Shown here: positions 1 through 9,494 of the stretch, piece by piece
Layout of the letters: each line of letters begins with the position of its first letter
How positions within the stretch are numbered: position 1 is the stretch's first letter
Assembly (NCBI RefSeq): GCF_003054705.1
Contig: NZ_QAYX01000021.1
Span: forward strand, 248,001-312,000
Direction: 5' to 3'
Source of the DNA: Opitutus sp. ER46
Lineage (GTDB): Bacteria; Verrucomicrobiota; Verrucomicrobiia; Opitutales; Opitutaceae
Length of the DNA: 64,000 bases
Notes under the pieces: generated by a model
Databases searched by the model: none
Told to the model about the DNA's origin: nothing
The model's input: the letters and a program-made list of their open reading frames with translations, nothing else
Position numbers and translations under genes: made by a program

Positions 1-101
1 GCCACGTCCACGCGGCGATGCCAGCGCAGCAACGTTTCGATGCCGCCTCCGGTCGTCACCCACGGCGCCACATGTACGACCCTGTGCGTTGGCGCGCTCA
101 T
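1..101 (-). CDS. Glycosyltransferase, N-terminal fragment cut by the window edge
   Basis: Only the first 33 codons are present; the rest lies left of position 1. The start ATG (complement of 99-101) shares an ATGA overlap with the stop of the upstream glycosyltransferase, which supports both the start and translational coupling in one minus-strand operon. The visible N-terminus reads as a beta strand followed by a glycine-rich turn (VTTGGGIETLLRW). That is the usual N-terminal nucleotide-sugar fold of GT-B, family 4-like enzymes. The assignment rests on this short motif and on the two neighbouring glycosyltransferases, so the exact family is an inference. Confidence 0.6.
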   Translation of the reverse strand, partial: MSAPTHRVVHVAPWVTTGGGIETLLRWHRRVDV

Positions 102-1198
102 GCCATCAGCTTGGCGCGGTATAGCGCCGCGTGGCGTGCCGCGACGACGGGCGCGGTGAACGCGCGCAATGCCGTCTCATCGCGCTGCCAGCGCGTGAGC
201 ACGTCGCCCGTCGCCAATTGTTGCCACGCCGTCGCGAGCCCCGCCGGCGAATCAGCCTGAAATAGCCAGCCACCGCGCGCCGTCGCGACCAGATCGCGCG
301 TGCCTGCGGCGTCCGAGGCCAGTACGGGCACGCCGGCAACGAGCGCTTCCAGCGCGGCCATCGATGACGCCTCCCAGCGTGAGGCGACCAAGAGGCAGTC
401 GATCGTCGCAAAAAAGTCCTGAAGGTCCGGCATCTCGCCCCACCACTCCACCCGGGAGTTCAACCCCAACGGTGCGACTCGTCGTCGCAATTCCGCCGCG
501 TAGGCCGCGCTCTCAGGGGTGCCGTCCTCTCCGCCGGCGTGGATGACGTTGATCGGTGCCCCTGCCGGCAACCGCGCCAGCGCCTCGAGCACCAGCTCCC
601 ATTGCTTGATCGGCACGAGAGCCCCCGCGCAGCCGAACGTCACGCGTCCCGCCCGACGCGGCAGCCGGGGCGCTGCGCGCCAAGCCGCCGCCGGCACACA
701 ATCCGGCAGGCAGCCCTCCCAGCTTGGGTCGCGCAATTGGTAGTGCCGTTTCATCGCCGGTCCGAGCCAGTGCAGGTCGGCGCCCAGCCGGCGCGCCGCG
801 AACCGATAGAACCAGCGCTGCCGTCCGAGAACGTGCACGGTGGCGAGGACGCGTGACTGACGCCACCGGCGCAGCCACAGCGCGACGAGGAGTCCTGGCC
901 GGGAGTGGGCGTGAAACACCCGGGTGCCATCGGCCGCGAGCCAGGTTCGCACGCATCGCGCCACCGCCCGCGCCCGCCAGAGGCATGCCCAGTCGATCCG
1001 GTCCGGGCCCACCGCTGGAAACTCCAGCGTCGGCAAGGCCGGCATCAGATCCCTCGGATATCCGGGGCCAACGCCGAGAATGCTCGCGAACGCGTCGCTG
1101 CCTTGGGCCAGCGCCTGCAACGCTGCGATCGTCCCGCCGCGACTGCTCTGGTGGCCGACGTAGTGAAGGACCGTCGGTCTGGCATCCGAGGCGGCCAT
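98..1198 (-). CDS. Glycosyltransferase family 4
   Basis: A predicted 366-residue GT-B enzyme that would transfer a sugar from a nucleotide donor in surface polysaccharide assembly at the cytoplasmic face of the membrane. The C-terminal half carries the E-x7-E signature of GT4 (E276 and E284 in SRWEASSMAALEAL), followed by the usual VPVLASDAAG loop. The reading frame is open further upstream, but the ATG at 1198 is chosen because it lies 2 bases after the stop of the preceding GT2 gene and opens a normal Rossmann strand (TVLHYVGH). It overlaps the next gene by 4 bases. Acceptor and linkage cannot be read from sequence. Confidence 0.88.
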   Translation of the reverse strand: MAASDARPTVLHYVGHQSSRGGTIAALQALAQGSDAFASILGVGPGYPRDLMPALPTLEFPAVGPDRIDWACLWRARAVARCVRTWLAADGTRVFHAHSRPGLLVALWLRRWRQSRVLATVHVLGRQRWFYRFAARRLGADLHWLGPAMKRHYQLRDPSWEGCLPDCVPAAAWRAAPRLPRRAGRVTFGCAGALVPIKQWELVLEALARLPAGAPINVIHAGGEDGTPESAAYAAELRRRVAPLGLNSRVEWWGEMPDLQDFFATIDCLLVASRWEASSMAALEALVAGVPVLASDAAGTRDLVATARGGWLFQADSPAGLATAWQQLATGDVLTRWQRDETALRAFTAPVVAARHAALYRAKLMA

Positions 1199-1200
1199 GG

Positions 1201-2214
1201 TCAGTAACGTGGCTGAACGGGGAAGCCCGCCCGGCGCAGCATCAGCCAGAACGGTCCCTTGGCCATGCCTCCGAGCGCCTCGCGCCACGATCCCGCGTCG
1301 GCTCGTACGGCGGCGATCAGGTCGCGCGCAAAGCGCAGTTTGGTCCCGGCCGAGGGCGCCACCCGTTGGGCGAGCGCGCTATGAAAAGCCGCCAGCAGCG
1401 GAAAACCTTCGGCCCGAAAATCATCCGCATAGAGTCGAAACGCGGTGCCCAATGACATGCCCGCCGCCAGGCGGGCGTCCACCGTGGCGAAGGCCTCGTC
1501 GATCCGTTCCGGGCGGCCGGCCCGGCGCCGCGCAGCTGCGAGCCGGATCGCGCACGTGCCCAACTCGTGCGCCAGGGGCATGGCCACGGTGCTCGAATGC
1601 GGGTGTCGGCGATAGGAGTAGAGGGGAAGCGAGAGGGCTCCGACACGCGCGCCGGCTTCGAGCAGCCGGAGCACAAAATCGTAGTCGGGCGCCCAGCGCA
1701 CGGCCGGGCGATACTCCAGTCGACGAAACCACTCGGCGCGCGCGAGGAGCGTCGGGTTTACCACCGGCATTCCGAAAGGCGCCTGTCCGCGGATCGCCTC
1801 GGGCGAGTGAGTACTGTCGATCCGGCCGGTCACGGTGCCGGCCTGGTCGATGGTCTCGGCGTCGGTCGCGATGGCATCGAGCGATCGATCGGCGGCGAGC
1901 GCCTTCAGCTGGAGCTCCAGCCGCAGCGGATGCGACCGGTCGTCACCGTCCGTCAGGGCGATCCAGGACGCCGTGGCGTGGGCGATCGCGAGGTTGATCC
2001 CGGTGCTGATACCCCGGTTCACCGGCTCGGTGAAAAGGCGCAGGCGCGGGTCGGTCACGGCGCGCTGCAACTGGTCGACGGAGCCGTCGGTCGAGCCGTT
2101 GTCGATGACGATCAGTTCCAGGTCGGTGAACGACTGGGCCAGCACGCTACGCACCGCCTCGACCAGCCACGGACCGTGGTTCCAGTTGAGCATGATGACG
2201 GAGACGGCGGGCAT
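1201..2214 (-). CDS. Glycosyltransferase family 2
   Basis: A predicted 337-residue GT-A fold enzyme. The N-terminus is typical of family 2: VSVIMLNWN at residues 4-12, then LIVIDNGSTDGS at 34-45 that binds the nucleotide, and a metal-binding DGDD at 89-92. It starts 42-69 bases from the divergent flippase gene, so the two arms of the polysaccharide locus probably share one control region. It is the first gene of the minus-strand glycosyltransferase operon. No transmembrane segments were seen, so it should act as a soluble or membrane-associated enzyme that extends a lipid-linked oligosaccharide. Confidence 0.9.
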   Translation of the reverse strand: MPAVSVIMLNWNHGPWLVEAVRSVLAQSFTDLELIVIDNGSTDGSVDQLQRAVTDPRLRLFTEPVNRGISTGINLAIAHATASWIALTDGDDRSHPLRLELQLKALAADRSLDAIATDAETIDQAGTVTGRIDSTHSPEAIRGQAPFGMPVVNPTLLARAEWFRRLEYRPAVRWAPDYDFVLRLLEAGARVGALSLPLYSYRRHPHSSTVAMPLAHELGTCAIRLAAARRRAGRPERIDEAFATVDARLAAGMSLGTAFRLYADDFRAEGFPLLAAFHSALAQRVAPSAGTKLRFARDLIAAVRADAGSWREALGGMAKGPFWLMLRRAGFPVQPRY

Positions 2215-2283
2215 GGCGCGGGCGCGGGAGATTCGGAGCTTTCACCACGACCGGCAATGCCCATATTCCGAGCCCACTGCGCG

Positions 2284-3744
2284 ATGCGTGCCGCCCCTCC
2301 GACTCCAGCCGGCCAGACCGTGCCCGGCCCGACGGGCGGGGGCGGTCGCGCGCTCGCCGTGGCGCAGGGGGTGCGTTTCGTCGTGCGGGCCGGCGGGGCG
2401 ATGGGATTGGCGCGGTTGCTGGCTCCGGCCGATTACGGCCGGTTTGGCATGGCCGCGATCGTGTACGGCTTGCTGTTTCTGGTGCGCGATCTTGGCGCCG
2501 GTGCGGCGGTGCCGCAGCCCGGGCTCACGCCGGCGCAGTTCCGGGCGATGTGCCGCTTTGGCGTGATCGGCGGGCTGGTGATCGGCCTGGTGTGCGCGGC
2601 CACCGGACCCATTGCCGCGTGGTTCTACGCCGAACCCCGACTCACGCTCCTGCTGGCCGCCCTGGCCCTCGCGTTTCCCTTTGCGGGGGCCGCGGCGCCC
2701 CGCGTGGCGCTCTGCTACCGCGAAGGGCACGCGGGCCGCGCGGCGCTCATCGACACCGTGGCGCTCCTGGGCAGCACCCTCCTCGCGGTGGCGGCGGCGT
2801 TCGCGGGGGCCGGCGCCTGGGCCCTGGTCCTGCTTGCCGTGGCCGGCGAAGTGATCACGTGCGCGCTGGCGGTTCGGCTGTGTCCATGGCATTCGGATAC
2901 GGCGGACGCGGCCCCCTTGCCCTGGCGCCGTTTGCTGGGTTTCGGCGCGCAACTTTCGGTGCATAACGTCGCGCAGTATTTTCAGCGCGCCAGCGACCAG
3001 ATCGTCGTCGGGCGCGTCGCGGGTGCCGATGCGCTCGGCGTGTATGGCCGCGGGGTGCAGGCGACGGCGCTGCCGGCGCAGTTCACGGTGGCGCCGTTCA
3101 CGGCGTGGATTGTCGCGGAGCTGGCCCGCGTGGCCGGCGATGGGCTCGCGTACCGCGCGCGGTTTCGGGCGCTGCTGAATGGCGTGATGCACCTGACGCT
3201 GCCGGCGGCGGCCGTCTGTGTGGCCGTGCCGGAGCTGGTCGTGGGCGTCCTGTTTGGTGAACGCTGGGCGGGGGCGGTCCCGGTGGTGCGCTGGCTGGGG
3301 CTGGGATTAGCGCTGCAACCCTGGTTGTTTGTGCCGACCTGGCTGCTGATCTCGAGCGGGCGAACACGCCGGCTTGCGCTGCTGGGGTTGCTCGGGCTGG
3401 TCATCACCGCGGTCGCGGTGTGGTCGCAACGGCAGGGGGCGGGCGAGCAGATGGCGCAGGCTATGGCGGTGGCGGCGCTGGTGGTGGCGGCGACGACGGT
3501 GCCGCTGGCGGTGGCCGCCTCGCCGGCGGCGATGGGCGACGTGGTGACGGCGAGCGCGCGGCCGCTCATCTTGAACGTCGGCCTGGGGCTCGTGCTGGCA
3601 GCGGCGCAACACGCCGGCCGGCCGACGCTCGGCGGCCAGCTGGGTGTCGCGGTGGGCGCGGCCCTGCTCTATCTGGGGTTGGCCTTCACGGTGGCGAAAG
3701 GCGTGCGCCGCGAATGGCTCGGCCACTTCCTCTGGCGCGCATGA
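2284..3744 (+). CDS. Polysaccharide flippase, Wzx/MATE-like lipopolysaccharide biosynthesis protein
   Basis: A predicted 486-residue polytopic membrane protein of the polysaccharide transporter (PST/MOP) superfamily, which would flip lipid-linked repeat units across the inner membrane. The family N-terminal signature is clear: a first helix ending in LARLLAPADYGRFGMA, then LVRDLGAGAAVPQ. About a dozen hydrophobic segments follow. The ATG at 2284 is chosen; the in-frame ATG at 2257 is also possible and would add nine residues. The ORF is open far upstream, but that part is antisense to the GT2 gene. The stop overlaps the start of the next gene by ATGA, so the two are translationally coupled. 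Confidence 0.85.
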   Translation: MRAAPPTPAGQTVPGPTGGGGRALAVAQGVRFVVRAGGAMGLARLLAPADYGRFGMAAIVYGLLFLVRDLGAGAAVPQPGLTPAQFRAMCRFGVIGGLVIGLVCAATGPIAAWFYAEPRLTLLLAALALAFPFAGAAAPRVALCYREGHAGRAALIDTVALLGSTLLAVAAAFAGAGAWALVLLAVAGEVITCALAVRLCPWHSDTADAAPLPWRRLLGFGAQLSVHNVAQYFQRASDQIVVGRVAGADALGVYGRGVQATALPAQFTVAPFTAWIVAELARVAGDGLAYRARFRALLNGVMHLTLPAAAVCVAVPELVVGVLFGERWAGAVPVVRWLGLGLALQPWLFVPTWLLISSGRTRRLALLGLLGLVITAVAVWSQRQGAGEQMAQAMAVAALVVAATTVPLAVAASPAAMGDVVTASARPLILNVGLGLVLAAAQHAGRPTLGGQLGVAVGAALLYLGLAFTVAKGVRREWLGHFLWRA

Positions 3745-5201
3745 ACCCTCGGACACGAGATCGACTCGGGTTGGCTGCCGGCGGCGTGCTGGCGGTGGCG
3801 GTGGGGTGGTGGGTTGCGTCCGGCGACTTCCTTTTGCCGACCCTGCTGGCGGTGGCCGGCGTGGCGGGCGCGTGCACGCTCGCGCTGGGCCTGTCGTTCG
3901 ATGTGCTCGTACTGGGCGGGCTCCTGGTCGGGTACATCGTGGGTAATCGCGGCTTCGCCCAGCTGTCGCTCGTGCCGGGCTTTCCGCTCCTGCCCGCTGA
4001 GGCGGGGCTCGCGCTTGGACTCGGCTGGCTGGGGGTAAGGGCCGCGGTGGCGCGGCGCTGGCCCTGGCGGCGGGACGCACTGAACGTGGCGGTGCTGGCA
4101 TGGATGATCATCGCGTCGGGCCGGATCGTCACCGACGTGCGGGTGCATGGCTTTCTGGCGCTGCGCGATTTCGCCATGGTGTATTACGCGCTGTTCTTCT
4201 TCGTGGCGCAGGACCAGGCCGCGCGGACCGGTCTGGCGCGTCGGTTTCTGGGCGGCGCGCTGCTGCTGGCGACGGTCGCGGCGATCCCGCTCTTCGAATT
4301 TTTCCGGCGGTACCCCGAGTTCTTCCTCCAGCAACTCACCTTCCGGGGAACACCGCTGATCTTCGTGAAAGGTGACCTGGTGGCGACGTTTCTGGCGGCG
4401 GGCGTGATCCTGACGTTTGCGCGCTTCGAGCGCACGCGCCGCTGGCCCTGGCTGCTCCTGGCGTTGGCGGGGACGGTGACCGTCCTCAGTTCGGACAATC
4501 GCGCGTCGCTCGTGGGCCTTTTGGCGGCGACGGGATGGTTCGTCCTGGCCCGGCGCTGGCTGTGGCTGAAGGTGCAGGCGCTGGCGCTGGGGTGTGCGGC
4601 GTTGCTGCTGCTGGGGGCGGCGGTGTTCGGGTGGGTGAGCCCGGGAGCCAGACCGCTGACACCGGTGTACCAGCGGGTGGCATCGATCGTCGGCGTGGGG
4701 AGTGGTGCCAGTGCGGATGCCGACGCGGGCTACAAGATCGATAACAACCGGTTTCGGCTCGTGTGGTGGCAGATGGTCGCGCGTGAAACGCTGACCCAGG
4801 CACCGTGGTTTGGCCTCGGGTTCGGCTACGATCTGGCGGAGCCGTTTACGCGCGTGTACTTTCCAGACGCCGAGGAGGATTTTACCGCGCGCAGTCCGCA
4901 CAGCATCGTGGTGACCGCGCTGGGGCGCACCGGTGTCATCGGCCTGACGGCGTTCCTGGTGGTGATCGGAGCGATCGCGGCGCGCACCTGGCGCGAGCTG
5001 CGGCTCCCCGCGTCGACGGGCGGCAACTCGGAGTACTGGCTGGTGGCCTGGGTGATCCTCACTAGCGCGTGCTTTGGCGTCGTGTTGGAAGGACCAATGG
5101 GTGCGGTTGTCTTCTGGACGGTGCTCGGACTCGCGAATGCGCCGCGGGAGGGGGTGACCGCCTCGGCGGACGCGCTGGGCGAACAGAATTCGGATTTCTG
5201 A
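3741..5201 (+). CDS. O-antigen ligase / polymerase family membrane protein
   Basis: A predicted 486-residue protein with roughly eleven hydrophobic segments and one large hydrophilic loop near residues 300-390, as in the Wzy/WaaL (O-antigen ligase) superfamily. The loop and following helix contain SPHSIVVTALGRTGVIG, matching the family pattern of a conserved His before a transmembrane helix. The enzyme would polymerise flipped repeat units, or ligate them to a carrier, at the periplasmic face. It overlaps the flippase stop codon by four bases. Polymerase and ligase cannot be told apart by sequence alone; with a flippase and exosortase nearby, a polymerase role is the more likely reading. Confidence 0.8.
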   Translation: MNPRTRDRLGLAAGGVLAVAVGWWVASGDFLLPTLLAVAGVAGACTLALGLSFDVLVLGGLLVGYIVGNRGFAQLSLVPGFPLLPAEAGLALGLGWLGVRAAVARRWPWRRDALNVAVLAWMIIASGRIVTDVRVHGFLALRDFAMVYYALFFFVAQDQAARTGLARRFLGGALLLATVAAIPLFEFFRRYPEFFLQQLTFRGTPLIFVKGDLVATFLAAGVILTFARFERTRRWPWLLLALAGTVTVLSSDNRASLVGLLAATGWFVLARRWLWLKVQALALGCAALLLLGAAVFGWVSPGARPLTPVYQRVASIVGVGSGASADADAGYKIDNNRFRLVWWQMVARETLTQAPWFGLGFGYDLAEPFTRVYFPDAEEDFTARSPHSIVVTALGRTGVIGLTAFLVVIGAIAARTWRELRLPASTGGNSEYWLVAWVILTSACFGVVLEGPMGAVVFWTVLGLANAPREGVTASADALGEQNSDF

Positions 5202-5330
5202 CCAGGAATTTGAAGGCAAGCAGCACTGGGTTTGAGGAGGCTCCTTGGGCCTGCCGCGACTTGGCCGAGCGGGGCGGGCGGCGGTGGACCGCGGGGGGCG
5301 GTTCATCGCCGCTGGCCTGGCCGGCTGGGG
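5202..5330. other. Convergent intergenic stretch without a gene
   Basis: This gap of 129 bases separates the polymerase gene (plus) and the TonB receptor (minus), which converge. It is G-rich with only short weak hairpins, such as ACCGC with GCGGT near 5289-5303. No convincing terminator with a T-run was seen. Confidence 0.5.
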
Positions 5331-8300
5331 CTAGAAGCTGAACGTATTTGTCAGCACGTAGCTTCGCGGTTCCGGAATGTCGTAATTCGTGACGAAGCCT
5401 GAGCCGTAGTTTGCGCGCTGCGCGGTCAGCCGCTGGGAGTCGAGGAGGTTGCGGATGTTCAATTGCACGCGCCACGTGATCTTCTTGTTCAGCTTGCGGG
5501 TGTACCCGACCAGGGCCTCTGCCTCCTCCATTGCTTTGCCGTAGATCGGGCTGTCGAGGGCCGGCACGTTGAGCTGGGCTGGCGCGCCTGGGAGCGGGAA
5601 CGCGTTATCGACATACGCATAGCGGTAGCCGATCACGCTGCGGGCGCGCCACCGGTAGCCACCGCCCACGAACACGCCCTTGAGCCGGCCGGAGGTGAAA
5701 TCGTAGCGGGTGAACAGGTTGGCCCGCCAGTTCCGGCCTTGGTCGACGGACTGCCCTTCCACCTGCTTGATCAGGTTCAGATTCTGAATGATCCCGAGGT
5801 AGTAAGTCTGAATCGTCGTCGTGCCGGTGTTCGGGCCCTGGAGGTCGCCGTATTGCGCCCAGATCGGCGACCGGGCCTGGATGAAGTTGATCCAGTTGCT
5901 CGCGATGTCGGACTGGACGGCCGTCGCATGCGATCCGTTCAAGGTGAGGCGCCAGTTCTTGATCGGGTTGAAGGTGAGTTCGGCTTCGTAGCCGCGGGAG
6001 ACCTGATGGGAGAAGAATTCGCCGCCCACCGCGGGGTCGAAATGGAAGGGCTCCGGGATCGGGGTGGTGACGCGCCCGTCGGTCTGCGCCTGGGCGAGGG
6101 TGAGCTCGATATTCTGAATCGCCGGCATGATCAGGGTTCGGTAGGTGACCGCTGAGTCCGGACCGGTGCTGTTGTGATATTTGTTCAACCGGAATGACAC
6201 CCGGTTATCCCACAGGCGCAGCATCACACCGTAGTCCTTGCCCTTGCCGGTGGAACCCTCGATGGCGGCGCCGGTGAGCGGGTCGAAGGAGGAGCGCGGT
6301 GGGTTCCAGGTGTTGGACTGATTGTAGAAGACGGAGACGCCGCGCAGGAGGTGAAGCACGGCACCGAACGTCTCGGTGTTGCCCTGGGTGAACACCGACC
6401 AGTTGGTCGGCGGCTTGCGCGCCCAGGTTGGGAGGTAGCCGGAGGTGCTGGAAGCGGTGAGATTGGTGGGTACCCACGGTGCCGAACGCACGTTGTCCTT
6501 GCGCAACCCGACGTTCAGGACGAGGCGGCCACGCAGGAAGATGTTCTGCATCGCGAGCAGGCGGCTTTGCGTGAGGCTGTTGATGCCGTTGCCCTTGGCA
6601 CTGGACCCATATGGCGTCCGCCACCCGATGTTGTAGCGGCTGCCATCCGGCAGGGTGTAATCGGTGACTTTGCCCGCGGTGTCCCACGGCAGCGTGACAT
6701 AAAATGTCTTCCCGGTGGCGGGCTGCAGCGGATCGGAGAGATAGTAGCGGCCGGCCGGCGTGGTCAGGGTGTTGTAGGCATTCGTGATGGCATCGACCGT
6801 GGTGAGCGTCGAGGGGATGAGCTTGGCCGACATGCCCTGGTTGGCGGAGAAGATCTCCGAACTCGACCACATGCCGGCGAAGCGGTGGCGGCCCAGCCAG
6901 CGCAGCCAGTCGCTCCGCTTCGTCACGTCGACGTCGTAGGAAAGCATGATGCGCGCTTCCTCGGTCTGCTTGCGCCAGTAGTACGCGGTGTTGGCGCCGA
7001 GATCGACGTAGTACCGGCCGAGATTTGGGTTCGGCGTGATTCGGTCGGGCAGATAGACGTTGGGGTCGGCGCGAAGGCCGGCGCTGCTCAGCGGGTTGCT
7101 CGCGACCCGGTCCATCCGTTCCGTGTTGTAGTCAATTTCGAGGTACAGGTCGCCCGGGAGGCGCTGCTCGATCGAGGCGCCGAAGATCTGCGCGGTGGTG
7201 ACGTCGCGCTTGGTGTTGCCCTCCACGGTCACGTTGAAGGGGGAGACGGTCTCGTCGTGCGGCAGGCTGTAAGTGTAGCTGTCCGAGCCGGTCTGATTCG
7301 GGCTGGTGCCCGGGCCGATGGTCACGGCCGAATAGGCGGTGGTGGGCAGGTTGATATTGGCGCTGGAGCCTGAGCCCCAGGATACGTACGGGTCCGACGT
7401 GCTCGCGGTGGCGCCCAGGATGTAAACCGGGGTCGTCGTCGTGTTGCGGGCGAAGATGCCGCGGTTGGCCGTGTTGATCAGCGTGGGGCTGTTGAGGCCG
7501 TTATTGAACGCGGGCCGGCCGGCGTTGATCCACGGCGTCACCAGGTCCAGCGTCCGGATGTTGCGCGCGAGTGTGCGGTCGAGGTCCAGCTTTTCGAAAT
7601 ACGCCCGCACGGTGGTCGAGGTGAAGGGCTTGGCGGCGATCGCGCCGTAATAGCGTCGGTCCTCGACGGCGGTGGGCCGGCGCCACCCTTTGGTGTCATC
7701 GAACAGCGCGTCAAATCGGACCGCCAGGCGCTGCTTGATCAGCGGCTGGTTGAGATCGATGGATTGGCGGCCGGACCCGTAGTTGTTGCGGCGCAGCGTG
7801 GCCGAGTAGCTGGCGCGGGTGAGATTTGCGCGGTTGAGTGCCACGTCGACGATGCCGGCCGGGTTGCCATTGCCGAAGAGGATCGAGTTGGGGCCGCTCG
7901 AGAAGTTTACCCGCTCGAAGTTGTAGGTGTCCTGCGGCACATAGCTGACGAAGAAGTCATGCGTCACACCAGGCGCGGCGAGGCCGCGGGCGCGGGTGAG
8001 CAGCGCGGGATCATTGCCGGTGTCCTTGGCATTTGAATACTCCTGCTGGTTCTCGACGTTGATCGAATAGCGGTAGGCGTCCTCGAGGGAGGCGGCCGCC
8101 AGGTCGTCCAGGAGCGCCTTGGTCATGACGGACACCTGCGCGGACACGTCCTGGAGATCGGATTTGAAGCGGGTGCCGGCCAGCGTTTCGCGTGAGGCGT
8201 AGCCGGTATCGCCGTCCGACGAGACGACGAATGGGCTCATTTCGACCGGCGCCTCGGCGGCGGCGGGCGATGGCGGAGGAACGGTCTGAGCGTGGAGAGC

Positions 8301-8363
8301 AACACCGAGGGTGAGCACGGCGGAGCCGCAAAGGCGGCGAAGGGGTAGTCCGACGAATCGCAT
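5331..8363 (-). CDS. TonB-dependent outer membrane receptor, Opitutaceae type
   Basis: A predicted 1010-residue outer membrane transporter. A signal peptide (residues 1-26, ending VALHAQ) is followed by a proline/alanine linker, then VEMSPFVVSSDGDTGYA. This TonB-box-like start is common in receptors of Opitutaceae, and no STN domain precedes it. The plug domain follows (VSVMTKALLDDL through FSSGPNSILFGNGNPAGIV), then a long beta-barrel ending in the terminal strand SYVLTNTFSF with a C-terminal Phe. The substrate is unknown; no cognate transporter or glycosidase is adjacent. It sits between two parts of a polysaccharide locus, which may be coincidence. Confidence 0.92.
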   Translation of the reverse strand: MRFVGLPLRRLCGSAVLTLGVALHAQTVPPPSPAAAEAPVEMSPFVVSSDGDTGYASRETLAGTRFKSDLQDVSAQVSVMTKALLDDLAAASLEDAYRYSINVENQQEYSNAKDTGNDPALLTRARGLAAPGVTHDFFVSYVPQDTYNFERVNFSSGPNSILFGNGNPAGIVDVALNRANLTRASYSATLRRNNYGSGRQSIDLNQPLIKQRLAVRFDALFDDTKGWRRPTAVEDRRYYGAIAAKPFTSTTVRAYFEKLDLDRTLARNIRTLDLVTPWINAGRPAFNNGLNSPTLINTANRGIFARNTTTTPVYILGATASTSDPYVSWGSGSSANINLPTTAYSAVTIGPGTSPNQTGSDSYTYSLPHDETVSPFNVTVEGNTKRDVTTAQIFGASIEQRLPGDLYLEIDYNTERMDRVASNPLSSAGLRADPNVYLPDRITPNPNLGRYYVDLGANTAYYWRKQTEEARIMLSYDVDVTKRSDWLRWLGRHRFAGMWSSSEIFSANQGMSAKLIPSTLTTVDAITNAYNTLTTPAGRYYLSDPLQPATGKTFYVTLPWDTAGKVTDYTLPDGSRYNIGWRTPYGSSAKGNGINSLTQSRLLAMQNIFLRGRLVLNVGLRKDNVRSAPWVPTNLTASSTSGYLPTWARKPPTNWSVFTQGNTETFGAVLHLLRGVSVFYNQSNTWNPPRSSFDPLTGAAIEGSTGKGKDYGVMLRLWDNRVSFRLNKYHNSTGPDSAVTYRTLIMPAIQNIELTLAQAQTDGRVTTPIPEPFHFDPAVGGEFFSHQVSRGYEAELTFNPIKNWRLTLNGSHATAVQSDIASNWINFIQARSPIWAQYGDLQGPNTGTTTIQTYYLGIIQNLNLIKQVEGQSVDQGRNWRANLFTRYDFTSGRLKGVFVGGGYRWRARSVIGYRYAYVDNAFPLPGAPAQLNVPALDSPIYGKAMEEAEALVGYTRKLNKKITWRVQLNIRNLLDSQRLTAQRANYGSGFVTNYDIPEPRSYVLTNTFSF

Positions 8364-8513
8364 GAGGTTCAGAGGTTTTCCTCAGAATCGTACTGGAATC
8401 CCGGTGGGCGCATCATTGGCCGATCGGACAAGCCGGTTGACGTCGGCGAGTTTTCCGCCGGAGTCCCCGCTGCGCTGTCCTCGGTATTGGCGGGAATGCG
8501 CCTCGGCGGGTGG

Positions 8514-9464
8514 TCAGGTCCGGGGTTGGCGAGCGAGCCACGCCTGTACGCGGGACCAGACGGAATCGACGCTCAGGGAGAGCAGGCAGTCAGGTTGGGC
8601 GAAGCGGCATGCGTCGAAGCACGGCTTGTACTCACAGGGAGCTCCCTCGATCCAGGCGGCGTCAGGGTGCTGCGGGGCGAAAAGCTCGGGGCGTTGCGGA
8701 CCGAAGATCGTGAACGTTGGCACATCGAGGAGCGCCGCGAGATGGCCCGGCCCGGAGTCGTTGCCGATGAAGCGGTCGGCGGTGCTCAGCACGTCGACAA
8801 GGGTGTCGAGGTCGCTGACGGTGTCGTCGACCAGCGACGGTTCCCATCCCTCAGCGCGCAGTCGGGCGGCGAGCGCATGGTAACGCTCGATCGGCCAGCG
8901 GCGCACAGGGTGCCCGGCGCCGGTGTGGATTACGATCCGCCGGCCGCTGCGCACGCCATGCGACTCCGAGGCGAATCGTGGCAGGTCCCATCCCATCGCG
9001 GTGGCGAGCGCGCGCCATTGCTCAGCGCGGTGCATCAGGCCGATGCATGGCAGCCGCTTGGTCAACAGCCGGCCGGAGCCGGCACGGGGAAATCCTATGC
9101 GCTCGCGCGCACCGCTCAGCGTCAGCAACGCGTGGTCGCGGGGATCGGCCCGCGCGGAGATACCGGCATCAAAGCCGCCCGCGCGCAGCGTGCGGCGCAG
9201 TGCCGCAAGTTCGCGCCAAGGCCAGCGGTGCAACCGGTATTTTCCGCGAAAAGCTGTCCAGGGTGCGATGAACGGCACGAGCCCGACCTCGGGTGCGAAA
9301 CGGGCGAGCAGCGGGCCAGCGTGGGGCTTCGCCACGAGCGTCACCTGCAAACTGGCCGAGGCCCGACGCAGAAAGGGCAGCGCGAGCGTGACATCGCCGA
9401 GGCCCCAGAGTTCGAGGACGAGCAGGCGTGGCGGGTGGCTGGAATCTGGCGAAGGTTTTGCCAA
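8514..9464 (-). CDS. Glycosyltransferase family 9, heptosyltransferase-like
   Basis: A predicted 316-residue GT-B enzyme of the ADP-heptose:LPS heptosyltransferase family. The N-terminus (RLLVLELWGLGDVTLALPFLR) has the family pattern of a strand, a Gly-Asp turn and a helix. The C-terminal half contains the donor-site signature NDSGPGHLAALLDVPTFTIFGP. It would add heptose or a related sugar to the lipopolysaccharide core or to a surface glycan. The start is 30 bases from the divergent exosortase gene, so the two share a promoter region. A 150-base gap separates its stop from the receptor gene downstream. Confidence 0.85.
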   Translation of the reverse strand: MAKPSPDSSHPPRLLVLELWGLGDVTLALPFLRRASASLQVTLVAKPHAGPLLARFAPEVGLVPFIAPWTAFRGKYRLHRWPWRELAALRRTLRAGGFDAGISARADPRDHALLTLSGARERIGFPRAGSGRLLTKRLPCIGLMHRAEQWRALATAMGWDLPRFASESHGVRSGRRIVIHTGAGHPVRRWPIERYHALAARLRAEGWEPSLVDDTVSDLDTLVDVLSTADRFIGNDSGPGHLAALLDVPTFTIFGPQRPELFAPQHPDAAWIEGAPCEYKPCFDACRFAQPDCLLSLSVDSVWSRVQAWLARQPRT

Positions 9465-9494
9465 GCCCCGGCACTTAAGTTCTCAATCGGCGGC

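Noticed and set aside
8487-9494. Long open frame upstream of the exosortase start, and other long frames antisense to known genes
   Set aside because: High GC content removes stop codons. These frames are antisense to clear genes, have Arg/Ala/Pro-rich composition and show no family motif.
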